In this document: piece after piece, positions 1-11,936 of the stretch
Numbering within the stretch: the stretch's first letter is position 1
Layout: every line of letters starts with the position of its first letter
Origin: Sanguinoderma infundibulare
Lineage: Eukaryota > Basidiomycota > Agaricomycetes > Polyporales > Polyporaceae
Length of the DNA stretch: 64,000 nt
NCBI GenBank assembly: GCA_032821775.1
Contig: JAVLRN010000016.1
Location: 310,001 to 374,000, forward strand
Direction: 5' to 3'
The notes under the pieces: model-generated
The model's input: the letters and a program-made list of their open reading frames with translations, nothing else
Databases searched by the model: none
Told to the model about the DNA's origin: nothing
Translations under genes and position numbers: made by a program

Positions 1-749
1 TCGTCCTGCTCGCCGCCCGAGTTGCTGCCGTCGATGGGGCTTCCCTCTGCATCCATCTGGCCGTATGACATGTCAACCTCGTCATACATGGCGCTGGCGG
101 GGTTATCGCCCATGTCGTACTGGGTCTCCTCGACGGAGGTGGCGAGGGGCGCGAGGGTGGTGTAGCTGCGTTTTCGTGGGACGGACTTCTCAGAGGAGGA
201 CGAGGAGCGAGAGCTGGTGAGGCGTTTGCCGTAGCTGTCGTAGTGGGCCTCGTCGTAACGGACGCCCTGGTCTGGAGCGGTGAACTGGAAGGTCTGTTGA
301 ATGTGGGGATGGTGACCATGGTGGTGGTGGGCAAGAAGGTTGCCGCCTGCGGGGCTAATGGGCGTGATGGGGGATACGTGCGAGCTCGCATGGGTGGACG
401 GGTGGGGCGAGGGATTGATGGGAGAGAGGTTGGTGGGGGAGGTGACGGAAAGAGAAGAAAGGTTGAGGGAGAGCGCGGTTTTGTCGCCCGGTCTATCAGT
501 GAGCGACTCGGACATGTTGGACTGACCTGACTGCTGGGAGGACGGAGGGGGGAAGTATGACGGATAGGGCTGCTCGCCGAGGGACGAAGCTGGCGAGGAG
601 GGCGACGGGAAGGAGGACTGGTTCTGAGGCGGGGGGAGGAGGTGGGAGGGGGACTGCTGGGACCATTGTTGGCTCTGGGGCTGCTGCTGGGAGTAGGGTC
701 CGTCTGCAGAGGACATGGTGTGCGAGAACTGGGAGGGAGTGCTGTCCAT
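1..749 (-). CDS. N-terminal part of a low-complexity regulator-like protein (runs off the left edge)
   Basis: A single reading frame stays open on the minus strand from an ATG at 749 to the window edge, about 249 codons, with an in-frame stop 18 nt upstream of the ATG. The protein begins MDSTPSQFSHTMSSADG and is rich in Gln, Ser and Pro. It then has a His cluster (HHHHGHH), a Ser run next to a basic patch (PRKRSY), and an acidic, Tyr/Asp-rich stretch ending in SNSGGEQD at the edge. This pattern is common in the N-terminal disordered regions of fungal transcription factors, but no DNA-binding domain lies in the window, so the class is unknown. A second in-frame Met at codon 12 is a possible alternative start. 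The reading-frame call is firm; the role is inference. Confidence 0.7.
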   Translation of the reverse strand, partial: MDSTPSQFSHTMSSADGPYSQQQPQSQQWSQQSPSHLLPPPQNQSSFPSPSSPASSLGEQPYPSYFPPPSSQQSGQSNMSESLTDRPGDKTALSLNLSSLSVTSPTNLSPINPSPHPSTHASSHVSPITPISPAGGNLLAHHHHGHHPHIQQTFQFTAPDQGVRYDEAHYDSYGKRLTSSRSSSSSEKSVPRKRSYTTLAPLATSVEETQYDMGDNPASAMYDEVDMSYGQMDAEGSPIDGSNSGGEQD

Positions 750-1345
750 GAGAATAAGAGGAAGCAATCAGGCGATCAGCATGCAGCCGCGAGCCAGGCG
801 GCAGGGGTGTTTGTTGGGGGTCGGAAGACGCGCGCGGGGATGTCAAGCGGGCGACATGCGACAGGGCGGGGCCGTGGGTGGGGGTGGAGAGCGGCGAGGA
901 AGAAGTGGCGGGGGCAGGGGCAGCGCGGGGAGAAGAGGAGGAGGGAGAAGGAGAGGAGGAGAGCGAGGGATGCGGGAGGCGAGCGCGTCGGGGAGGAGTG
1001 TGTGCAAATAAATCTAGATTTGAGGGTCTCTCGCTCGCTCAGTCTGCCATCACTCTGCAATCGCAGCCCACGGCCAGGACTCCCACCTGCCTCCCTCCGC
1101 CGCCGTGTCCGCTGATGTTATTCGCTCAGAGCCCTCTCTCTCCGCAAGCCGCCTCCCATATCGTCCCCGCCGTCCCCAGCGAACGCGCCCCTTCTTCCGT
1201 CGCTCGCTCGCCGTCCGATACCAGCCCTGCCCGACGAGTTCGGTTCTAGCACGGCTCTTCTCTGTCACTCCGCCGTACCCGGAACCATCCTCTCCTTTCT
1301 CACACTCGCAAATACCACTCTTGTTGTATTCCTCTCGCCCCGACC
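750..1345 (-). promoter_or_regulatory. Upstream leader/promoter region of the gene at the left edge
   Basis: On the minus strand this stretch is strongly pyrimidine-rich (CT and TC tracts, especially 860-990 and 1020-1340), as is usual just upstream of basidiomycete starts and in long 5' leaders. No open frame with coding character continues into it. No TATA element or specific site was identified. Confidence 0.4.
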
Positions 1346-4300
1346 CCATCCGGCGCCCAATGCAGCTACAGACCCTGCTTCTCTCCGCCTCGTCCCGCGC
1401 GCGGTGCCGGCCATATCGCCTACTAAATACTAGGATCCCACAGAGCACAACCCTCATACGACATACTTGCATATGACCCATCCGTCTGTTCTCTCCCACC
1501 CTCAGTGCCTCCGGCTGTAGCCCATCATCCTCTCCGTCCCATCAACTGATTGAGACACGCCTCCCTCCAGCCCGGAGGTGATCCCTCGTCCTCGCCCACT
1601 CCAGCATGTGTGCACGCCCTGCCCACACGCCGCCAAGTCACCCTCAAATCAGTGATGATAGATGTCGAGCTCCCTCCTCCGTGACCAACGATCATCCTCC
1701 CGTATCCGACCAGAACCGCTCGTAACCGTCGTGTACTCGTCCTCCGCCTCCAGCCTGAACGCAAACGTCATGAACCTCCTCGGCAGTGGCAATCGCCTAG
1801 ACGGCCTTCCCACAAAACGCCGAGCGAGCGCTGCGCCGCAAGTGCACCTGCGCTCGCGGGTCATATGTCGCGTATTTCGAACACAGAGATCTCGCGTTCC
1901 TGCGCATACGCATATCTAAGCTGTGTGTGCGGCGATGTCCGACCCTCAGATTTTTCGCTGGGATACACCCAACCCTGGATCTCCGTCACTCTAACGCGGC
2001 CGAATGCCCAGATATCCCAATCCCATCAAACCTTCTCACCGGCCGGCGGCACGCCAGCATGGTCCCCCTCCCAGCCATCTCCGCACACACGCCTATCCAC
2101 CTTGCCCCGTACGGACAGCTTCGCTGTCACCATCTATCCACACCGTCGTCCTCGAGCTCGACCGAGGCAGTCTGACGGCGAGCATGACAGCACCCTTCCT
2201 AAACAAGTACGTCTCCGACCGCACCCTCGCGCCCAACGCTTCCGCCTCACGTCTCACGCGCACCCTCGGACGCGTCCAGCTGGGCATTCGACCCCGCTCG
2301 CAAGCGACACAGCTGACATCCACCGTCCCAACACAATCCGAAACCGAACAGAGCCGGGCCTTGCGCCCTCCGGCGTTACACCCCATCGACCCTCAGCTCG
2401 CGCGAACCTTGCACCCGATCCGTCCCTGCGGACCTGCGGCCAGCTCATGATCGCCCTTACTCACATATTCACACCCCATCCTTTCCCAATCTATCTGTAA
2501 AATCGTCCATCTCACTCCTCAGCTCCTCCACTCCTCGGAACTCGTTCTCGTCCCCGTCCGCCCGGGCCCCGCAGCTCGCAGCCCGTCTACGTGGCATCGG
2601 CTAACGTTGATCTGCAGACTCCGGGGCCTCCAACCTCCGTATGTACATACTCACGACCTTGGAGCTCGCAGCTGAAGATGGAGGGATTCGCGAGGAACCG
2701 ACCGCTAGGGACCCGGTTTACGTTCGCACCCGAGCTCTCCGCCTCCCGGACCCTCGGACTCGGAGCGCCCGCGTCCTGCCGTGGATGGCAAGGGCTTTCG
2801 CGCTTCTTTTGCAGCCCAATGACATTTTTGCGTGGGTGCCGGCGGCTGATTAGGCTTTGCCGCAGGCGCGGGAGCACAGGCACTCCACCATCTGACACGG
2901 CCAGGACAATGACATTGACATGGCTCCCGACTCCCGACGCACGTCGGGTGGCGGACGAGGATTCGAGGAGACGAGGACGATGCGATGGGACGGGATGGGA
3001 CTTCTCCCAAGTCCGCGTTGCTGTCGAGCCTTCGAGTTCGAGTGGCGCTGCGCTGAGTCTATCGCGAGCTAATATTATCGTGTGGACGGCACCGGTGCTG
3101 GGTGTACATACGTAGCTAGTGCCAAGGTTCTATATTCCACGTTCCGTCCTCACCGATTGATGACTGGCTGCAATGGGCGTGGGGTCGCGTTGGTTGCGAC
3201 GCGACGCGACTCGTGGGGGTTTTCGACTTCTCAACCGGGCACGTTGACGCGCTCGTCGTTCCTCGATCCAGGATGGGAGGAGACACAAGACGCGCGTACG
3301 CGGTCGGATGCCCATCGCGTTAATGTTCACCCAAGCGATCGGGCGAAAGCGGCAAGAGGTCGCGCTTCGCGGAAACAAGGCGTCGGCATGATGCATCGAC
3401 ATCATCGACATCATGCCATCCATCTCACGGCGAGGCGCGGGATGCAATACATACTGACGTACCACAAGTCTCCGGACAACTCGAGCAGCTCACCTCTTGG
3501 ATGGCGTAGGCAACAAGATCCTCCACTCGCCACTGGTCTGGGACATATGTGTCGAGTCACCGGTTTGGATCGTTTCTCTCGGTTGGCTCTTGATCTTCGG
3601 ACTTCTCCAACCTCAAGCTTCCCGAGTGTGAGCGATCGGACTCGGATCTCGAGCGCGACCCCGCGCTGCGAACAGTCCCCAAGCCCCGACCCCCGGCCCC
3701 AGGGACGAAACGGTCCTGACGCCTTGAGCGTTTCAGACGCGGCTTTTGGGCATGCGCGCGACGGCATCCGGCGCGAGTCGCGGGACCGTAAGTAGTCACC
3801 CACGCACATCGCAACCAAGCGCAATCCACACGCGGACGGCCGAGCGGCGGCAGCGTCTGTCGAGTCTCGAGTCTCGACGGCGGGGGCGGGAAAGGTTAGT
3901 GGACACCTATTACTATTAGCCGCGTGCTGTGATCACGCACCGTCCGAGCGTCGTTCCCGACACGCCCGACGCGCAGGCCGGGATGCCGTTTTTTAGGCGG
4001 GCGGTCGTTCCTGGCGAGCACCTTGTAACAAGTAAATCAATGCGAGCACCGTATGCCCATAAGGACGTCTGAGACATAGTACTTGCCGAACAGGGCCAGA
4101 CAAGGTTCAACCTTTTAAACATTTGCCGGGATGTTCGAACGTCGAACACACACGCACCCCGCTATCCGTCGTCACCTTGGACCGAGATCACGCTCGGGGC
4201 TCCGGGAGGTCGGGACGAGGCGGGGAGGCGGTAGATGTCGAGGTAAGCGTGATGCGCGTCGAGATCCTCCCGCTTAACCGCTTAGCTTAACGGTTGTTTG

Positions 4301-6130
4301 TTCTCGCCCAGCTCGGGTCTTCCTGCCGATTCCAGCTTCGACGCTGCCAGGTACTTACTTATCTGTAAGCACAAGTCCAGTGTTCGCTTCGGGTCTGTTG
4401 CGACGAGCAACCTTACCGAATACTTGCTTATTGCTGAGCACATCGGGCGACCCGTGTGACGCAGTTGGTGTTTGATGAAGCTTCTTTACGCACCGATTTG
4501 CAGTCATTTTGACGAATCGCTTGCGTGCGTGCGTGCGACCTACTCGGCTACGAACAGGTGACAGGTCACATACGTGCGTGGGCAGCCGATGCAGCACGAC
4601 ATAACTTGACGGAAGGGTGAACCTTCGGAGAACGCATCAGATGCGCATCAGAGACGAGACGCGGAGAAATTCGGACTTGCGAGTAAGGAGGTAAAGCAGG
4701 AGGTGGTCTGCCTCTTGCCTAGTACAGTAAGTATGCTAGTGTGCCGCACCGGGCGTACCGACTGCATCCGCCGCTGAAGCATGGACGACCGATCGCGAAC
4801 CACAGTCGTAGACTCGCACCATGAATGCAGTAGTGCACGTGCACACCGCCGGTATCTTCTCGGAAGCCGATGGTCCCAGTGCCAAGGTCCCAAATGATGG
4901 TGCCAGGATGACCACGCCATAGCGCCATGAGAACCATGCAACTCCAGCGGCGGTATGTCCAGCCCGAACCACAGGGCCCACACATATCATGCAGTATGTC
5001 TTGAGCACCGGGGCACGGAGTAATGACGGTGGCGGCGCAAAGGCGCACCCGCGCTGGTTCTTTCATGATGAAGAACTCAAGACCACAGTCATCATCTCAG
5101 TGCCCCGGCATCACGAGGAGCGTCGTCTATCATCAACGTCGACAGAGATCAGCGAGGATCAATGTCATGCATCATGAGGCGAGGTGAGACGTGCCCTCGC
5201 CGCTGGACGGAACCCGACCTTGCAACGCTTATCGGGCGGCAGGCACGTCTCATGATGCACGGAGGAGAGACCGTCGGAAAACACATGTGCGCACGGGGGC
5301 GACGGTGTGTGCCCGCCGGTCGGTCGAGGCTCCCAGTTCACTCCCGCGAAGCTGAGAGAGGCCTTGATCTGCGGCGGAAACACGCCCATCTTCCTGTACG
5401 CCGTTCGCGAAGGCACGGAGAACACGAACGCGAACACCACGATTTAGCCTCGACGCCCTCCCGGCTTGGCTTCGCGGACGGGATAGTGGCGGGCCGGGGG
5501 TCAACATTCAATTGTCAATGACGACGGTGGCACGGCAGAAGTGCGTGGATTTGAATGTGCGAGAGGCCGTAGCTCGTCATGCACTAGCATCGTGGACCGC
5601 ACGAAGATCACCGCTGACGTCGAGACGCCGCAAACGAGTCAGGCGCATCGTGGATGGTATAGCAACCCAAGTGCGCACAAGGCAAAAGCGTTCAGTATCG
5701 CCACACCCACGCTGTGGCCAGGCGCCACGAGCCTCACGTACGCGGCGCACGAGCTGGGCACAGCGAAGATCCCGGTCGGCTGCCCATTCATCTGGGTAAA
5801 CTTAATAAGTATGCATGTAGTGTACAGAATTCCGCGCGCACTCGCCCATTCATTCATTCCACAGAGCCTGAGTGACGCACCTCATGCCGGCACCGCACGC
5901 ACGTCGTGGGGGCACCTCGGCGGATGCGCGGCTAATCCGCGCGCGTCTAGGGAAATCCCAATACCATCCCCATCGTCCTCCGCCACCACGCTGGCCCGAC
6001 CCTGACTGGCAGGGGACACGATAAACTCGCCCGCGCGTGATGGGCAGGCGCGCAGTCCCACAGTCCCAGTGTGCGTGACCTGGGCTTCGCGAGTTGAAGC
6101 TCTTCCCTTCCTCATGATCCTGATGGCTCG
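1346..6130. other. 4.8 kb with no recognisable gene
   Basis: Short open frames occur on both strands, but none shows domains, consistent splice sites or a convincing amino-acid pattern. Small structures seen: overlapping direct and inverted GACATCATC-type repeats around 3388-3415, a short GCGT microsatellite near 4518-4532, and a partly inverted pair of GCATCATGAGG-like and GGCACGTCTCATGATGC segments at 5167-5260. I assign no function. Confidence 0.5.
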
Positions 6131-6890
6131 GGTTTATCCGACAGGCTTAGCAGGTACCCCAGGAACGGTGAGGGATCCGAAGACAGAGGAGTGAGAAAGA
6201 CGGACGATGTCGCGCACGCCGCCACCTTTGCGACTTCCGTATACGACCATCGGAGGACTCGCGGATACGCTCGTATTGCGGAGGTTCGAGGGAGAAGCGC
6301 GCGGGGTCCAGTACAGAACCTTGAAGCCTCGACGGGGAAGATGAAAGGCGGAGGCCGCAGGGAAGACGAAGGGGAGAGCCACCGGACACGAGGGCTCGGG
6401 AGGGGTCCTGTAGGGCGGGCGCCGCAGATAGCAGCAGCAGCAGCAGCGGTGGCAGCGAAAGAGAGTGCAGATCGGCTGCAATCTCTTCCTCAGGCCGGGC
6501 AGCTGCGCTCGATCGTGAGCGGTGGAGTCCTGTCCTAGTCTATCACTGGCCCTCTGTTCCCGCGATCGGAAGGCTTCGCGAGCTTCTGCGTTCTCACTGC
6601 CTTCTCCCATCCTTGATGCATAGACAGCTGGGCCCTGATGTCTTTGTCCTTGTCTTATCAGTACCGACGGGGCTGCCGATTCGCGATGCCAGGCAAGCGC
6701 ACCGAATAGCGGGAGAGAGGAAGCCCCGAATGTCGCGATCGGCAGGGGAGTCGGCGGCGAGGAGGACGGTTTAGGTATCATTGCGCGGCACCGAGCACGA
6801 GTGGTAAGCTTCATGGACTCCCAGCGAAGAGCTTGTGTCCACTCGATGGGAAGGGAAGCAAGGCACGTCAGAACTCTAAGTTGCACCTAC
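6131..6890 (-). other. 250-codon open frame of doubtful coding value
   Basis: A minus-strand frame is open over 6134-6886. Its composition looks accidental: arginine- and cysteine-rich stretches arise from a CAG/CTG repeat read in the wrong frame, and there is no domain, signal peptide or intron pattern. GC-rich fungal DNA often gives open frames of this size. I list it only because it is the longest open frame in the first 11 kb. Confidence 0.15.
6427..6450 (+). repeat. Short AGC/CAG trinucleotide tract
   Basis: About five consecutive AGC units followed by imperfect ones. It is too short to be more than a simple repeat. Confidence 0.7.
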
Positions 6891-9249
6891 GCAATCGAAG
6901 GAAAGACGCACCATACGGAGAACAAGGGCATCTCGCAGCCGCGTCGACGATGCGGAGGCGGAAGAATGGAACTCCCGCGCAGGTTACGTACCTGGGCGGA
7001 GGGTGAGTACACACGAGGCAGCGCTAGCCGCCGTGCAGCGGCGGAGGAGAAATGAGGTCAGGCGTACGTCATTTTGCTGGATGGACACCGGCGGTGGTAC
7101 TTATCGAGGTGATGAGGCAGCCATCGCAGATATCCGAGGCGCGAAACGCGACGGTCGACTTTGTTTCTTCGATCCAGGCTTGATCAAGCCAGGCCTGGAT
7201 AGAGAGAAAGGTCTGATGTTAACATGAGATGCCCCACATCCGTTGATGACATTTGAGGTTCGGGCCAACCGAGAGCCTATCCATTAGACGAGTCGACCAG
7301 GTGCTGACGGTGCTTCTATTGCGTAGTCGGACGGTCGGATGGCCGCTAGAGAGTCACGTAAGGTTAACTCAGACAGACACCGCGGACGACCTCCGCACGC
7401 GGGCGGTACGTAAGGTCCTGTTAGGAAGATCGCCCTCCAGAAGAAGCTTGCAAGCGCCCCTGAAATGAAGCCCGACATTCAGGTACCTTGAGCGATGCCC
7501 GCAAGCGGGGTCTGCTGACAGACGGACGACCGCCCTAGAAGGCATGTTGCGCTACCAGGTGGTCACCTAGACTCGGCAGTTGTCTCACCGGAAGCGTGGA
7601 CGGGCTGCTTATCCTTTGTTCATCGATACGGAGGTGACTGATTTACGTGTAAGTGATCGTGATATCAGTCACCCAACTTAAACATACGTCGAAGGAAAGA
7701 CTCACCTCTACGTTGAATATGAAAGTCTCTGCATATCGATAAACGACATCCGTCAACACAGTCCGCGAATGGATGAGCAAAAGATACAGCGCTATGAACC
7801 TCGGCTACGGAGGCATGTACGCACCCGACACGTACGAAGCACCATACGTTTCGTCCACGCTCCCCCCTCCTCCTCCGCCTCCGCTTCCATCTCCGCCCCG
7901 CGCCAAAGCGCGCTTCTGCCGGAACCACACCTTCTCAATTTCTAAAGCCTCCGCCGGCGCGTCAAGACAGACCCAGAACTTGGCAATTCAAACATGGCAA
8001 AACAGCCGTGGGCGACAAACATATGCCCGAGGGACGCACGTCATCATGCGCAACACCCTGAATTGACCACAGGGGCGCTTCTAGCGTGAGTTGCATATGT
8101 TGGATATGTAAAGTGCCAAACGAGCGCGCCGCTTGTTCCTCGCAGAAGGAAAGTGCGACCCGCGTCGGTTGCCACGCAATGGTGTCGATCGTCCATGCCA
8201 GGCAATCCGTGCGCCGTCCTCTGGACGCACTCAATGGACGAGGGCGCCGGCCCCGGCGCGCGTGAGGGGTAGGTTACCGAGAGGGTGACGGTCGGACGGG
8301 GAGCGGCCTGCCGCCTGCGCCCTCGGATCGGAATGTTTAAACGTTAATGTCACTGGGATCGCGTCAGGTGTGATGATGGAATGATCTGAGGGGAACGCAC
8401 CTTACTCGTCCCCAGTGGCTGGGCGAGCCGTGCTAGCGCTGATTCAACGACGAGGCGAAAGTGTGGGTGGCGACGGGTTTGAAGAGGGGTAATTGCGGAC
8501 GCTCACCAGGATCTGAACGGAGAGTTGGCATGAGCGCGATGGTGCCCTATCACCGCGTGTCGAGTCCAAGGCGCGCTTTGCACCCATTGTGTTTGGATGG
8601 AGGACCCTGATTGTGTTGGATTTGACGTCGCCGTCGTCGAATGCGTCCAAGGCGGGGCCAAGATTGAATGTCTTGATTGGTTCTACATATCCTGCGTACC
8701 GTGTTGCGCCACCATCTTACTTCCGAGCTCCCTTCATCCGCCACGTTGTCGATGCGGCATGTCTGGAGGCGCAGGGCGATCAGTTCCGGTCTGCGGACAC
8801 AATCGGAGTGAAATTTGCTGACCGCGGTTCACCAGACACCACTGTGGGGGCACGCACCTACGCGCGCGCAATCACCGTCAGGACGCCAACACAAAGATTT
8901 GGATAGGACGACGAGGGCCCTGAAACATTCGCCACCTCCACGCAGCGATAACCACGAATGTAGTGCGGTCCAGCGAGTACCTCAAGCACCACCATTTCAC
9001 AGAAGCTAGGAAAGCGCCCTCTGCGATCTCTCTTACCAAACCGCGGCAACGGTCAGGGTGTGGGCTGGGGATCGATGCGCATGATAAACATGGTTTTTCG
9101 CGCTTGTTGGAGAAGAATCTGGCGCGATAAACCACACCGGACGTGCCACGCACCCGACGATCTTCCGCTCGAAGCCGGCCCCGGCGGCAGGCCGGGTCTC
9201 CATCTATCACTGTGGGCGCACGGCACAAAACCCGCCTGCCCAAATGACC
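6891..9249. other. No recognisable gene
   Basis: Only short open frames are seen. The one at 7773-8066 (plus) carries a proline run from a CCT/CCG-rich stretch and has no other feature. No RNA gene or transposon terminus was recognised. Confidence 0.5.
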
Positions 9250-11330
9250 GTGTGAGGTCCCCCGGGATGTTTTTTTGAATGACTTGGCAGCTGGGACGCC
9301 CATGTTAGGCAAAGTCGCACTGAACCTGATGACATTCGTCGAGTTCTGAGTCTGGTCGGGCGCGGGGCGCATGCGGTGTTTGGATCTGGCGAGCATGCAG
9401 AAAAAAGGACTGCGACAGCGATCGTCGTGAGGTACCGGAGATTACGACCGAGGAGATAGCGGTCGCACTTACCAGTTGCAGTCAGCGGAGGGCGCTGCGC
9501 CTCCGAGATGGTTGAAGGGGACATGTCCAAATTGTACAAGCGCCGGAGATAGGTCGGAGCCGCGCAGGCTTCCGCGCAGTCGGTCGCAGAGCTGGGCAAT
9601 GTGGCGACACGTGAGATAGTTACGACAGCTACGGATGCAAAGTACGCAAAAAAGTCTTGGGCACTCACGGTGTACTGGATGATGGCCGACCGCGGGAGAA
9701 GGTCGGGCGCGACGCATTGCGGAATGTTCTCGAAAGATGACGCTTGTTGGCTTGGTGGAACGCGAAGGTGGAATGCGCGAAGTGTGGAGAGAAAACGGAG
9801 AGTTGTCGTAAGTAGGCATTTCCATCCTTCTTCAAACGGAATATGAATTCAGGTACAACCAGTACTGCGGGGGGGTGGGGGGGGTGGGCCGACGCGTCAG
9901 AAGACCTCGGCTACGAAGGAGCGGACCCGCTACAAGGCACAGTGCCACCAAACCGCGTACCTGCCTTGAGCAGCGAGCCATCCAGAATGTGCACACCCGC
10001 TTCCTTAGGCGAGGCATACATGGCCAATGCATGGCTGAGGATAACCATGCGAAAGCGCCTACACAGAGTATAGGAAATGAAACTGAGAAATGGCATGCAA
10101 AGAATCGCTGTACTTTTGATGAGACTGCCGTGCGACGGCAGAGTTGCCGTTCCCATTCTGGCAAAAGCACAGCAACCATCTGGAAGGACCTGGGAGTAGA
10201 GACATTGAGCATCCTTACGGTGACATCACGACGTCGATATTGAGGAAGCATGTCATAGAACCGTTAGAGCACCATGACACTGTTCAAACGACGTGAGAAC
10301 AGTAAAAGTGGCGCTAGGAAGAAAGGGTAGAACATACCTAGACCAAGTTATGGACCCCTCTTTAAGGCATCAATACTCAGTTATGAGAACATTGAGGATT
10401 CCGTTATCGCAACCCTTCGGACGAATTCCGGGGGAAGCGGGTTCTCCATCAGTTACTTGCTACAAAGCTGACAGAACGTTGCAGATACATATAGCTGCTG
10501 ATCGGTCGGCGGGGTAAATAATTAACTCAGAGAATGCGAGAATCAGTTGACGGCTCACCAGTATAGATACGAGGGAAGGACAGGCATGAGCTTGACTAGT
10601 TGTAACCAGTCTCCACTAACCACGAGAGGCGGCGGACGGTTTTCATGGTATGGCCAAAAGTGATGGTGCCGGAGCCTGGGGAATGTATTTCCCCTCGAGA
10701 ATAGACCTTGAACGAAGATACATCTAACCCGTACAGGAGCCTGAACGCGGGCATAAGGATGGCACGTACGGTAACACTAGTGAGAATGGTGACGTGGGGA
10801 CCAACGACGGCAGGATGCCCTCGCTGGAAGACGCCTAGACGCAATCTTTAGGATGTGCACATACACCGATGGAGTTTCAGAGACCAACATTCGGGTTACC
10901 GGTGGATATACCCATACCTGAGCGTACGGATTGGGTACGCGTACAGCGAAATTGTTCGTGACGGGTAAATCCGTGTCTACGCAACATTGGCACTCTACCT
11001 ACATGATTATGATTGAAATCAGCACTTTGGGTGAAGCTTTTCGGCGAACGAGGGATCACCTTGCAGTCCTCCCCGACTGACTGAGCATAACCTTTCCGTC
11101 TGCGAACTTGCCCTCGTGGACCCATCCTCTACTATTCAGCCACCTCCACATGTCCGCGAACCGTGACGGGTAGGTGCAAGCAGTCAACTGGCCCACGTCG
11201 TCGAGTCCCTTGGTCAACCTGGAACCGTCCCTACTCCATTCTGGAAGGACGCCGGCGAGCGAGATATGCACAGAGTAAGTCGCGCCATTTTTTCAGAGGG
11301 GACTGAGTCGAGCGAGGTAAGACGAAGACG
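9250..11330 (-). other. Exon-like stretches of an unidentified, possibly decayed minus-strand gene
   Basis: Several minus-strand segments look like spliced exons. At 9591-9473 a frame flanked by CCCAG and GTAAGT reads L-C-D-R-L-R-G and ends in A-D-C-N-W. Upstream of it, around 9740-9672, the same reading direction gives an E-N-I-P-Q-C-containing segment followed by GTGAGT. Another segment at about 11237-11090 includes R-F-A-D-M-W-R-W-L-N. I could not join these into one frame or recognise a family. They may be a degenerate secreted-protein gene or chance. A segment at 10844-10596 is hydrophobic but unassigned. Confidence 0.2.
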
Positions 11331-11936
11331 AAGCCAACAGCTCTCTCTGAAGCAGAGGGAGGCATTAGGTAGAATGATCTCGAGATCTGATGAATGAGAC
11401 GGCTCTGCTAATAGTCAAGGAGCCATACTTGGTCGCCGGGTCCGAGGAGAAGATTCGACAAAGCAAGGAAACTTGACAGGCGTGCGTCATCTGGAGAGTC
11501 GATCCTGTGAAGGATCACCGTCGCTTTGCCAGCATGTGAACCGCTGCCAAGGTGGAGGATGCGAGCTCGACGTCGACGTCGACGATGGGTGTGCTCAGGA
11601 TGTTGCGCCGCGACGAGTCCCTCGCACAAGGTCGCCGATCAGTCAGGCACAGGCCAGATCGGGCCGAGGCGCAGGTGACCTGATGTTACGCGTGACCCGA
11701 CGTTGCCAGAGGTGGACGTGACGGGAGGAAGCGAAGAGGCTTGCCGGCTCCGTCGTCGCTGTCCTCTCTTGCACTGTCCCCGCACCCGTCCCAGCCGCCC
11801 TCGCGTCTTGGCAACCTTCTTGTCCCATCCGTCTCACCGCCGCCGCTCTTTGTTTGCTCTGTCTGCACCGTAACGATTTTCTTCACGACTCGCAACCCCC
11901 ATCTTTAAACCTGCTTCTCTTTTGGCTTATTGTCCC
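11331..11936 (+). promoter_or_regulatory. Upstream region of the vezatin-type gene
   Basis: The stretch before the ATG at 11937 becomes pyrimidine-rich on the plus strand (11750-11930, runs of CT/TC and TTTG/CTTTT), typical of a core promoter and leader in this group. A small tandem GTCGAC repeat lies at about 11570-11585. No TATA box was identified. Confidence 0.35.

Noticed and set aside
3382..3418. GACATCATC repeats as an operator or origin
   Set aside because: Only three short overlapping units, no array or symmetry beyond chance, and no neighbouring gene to regulate.
4265..4325. CTTAACGGTTG near 4285 as another copy of the intronic inverted-repeat element
   Set aside because: Only about 11 bases match one terminus and no second end or internal homology is present.
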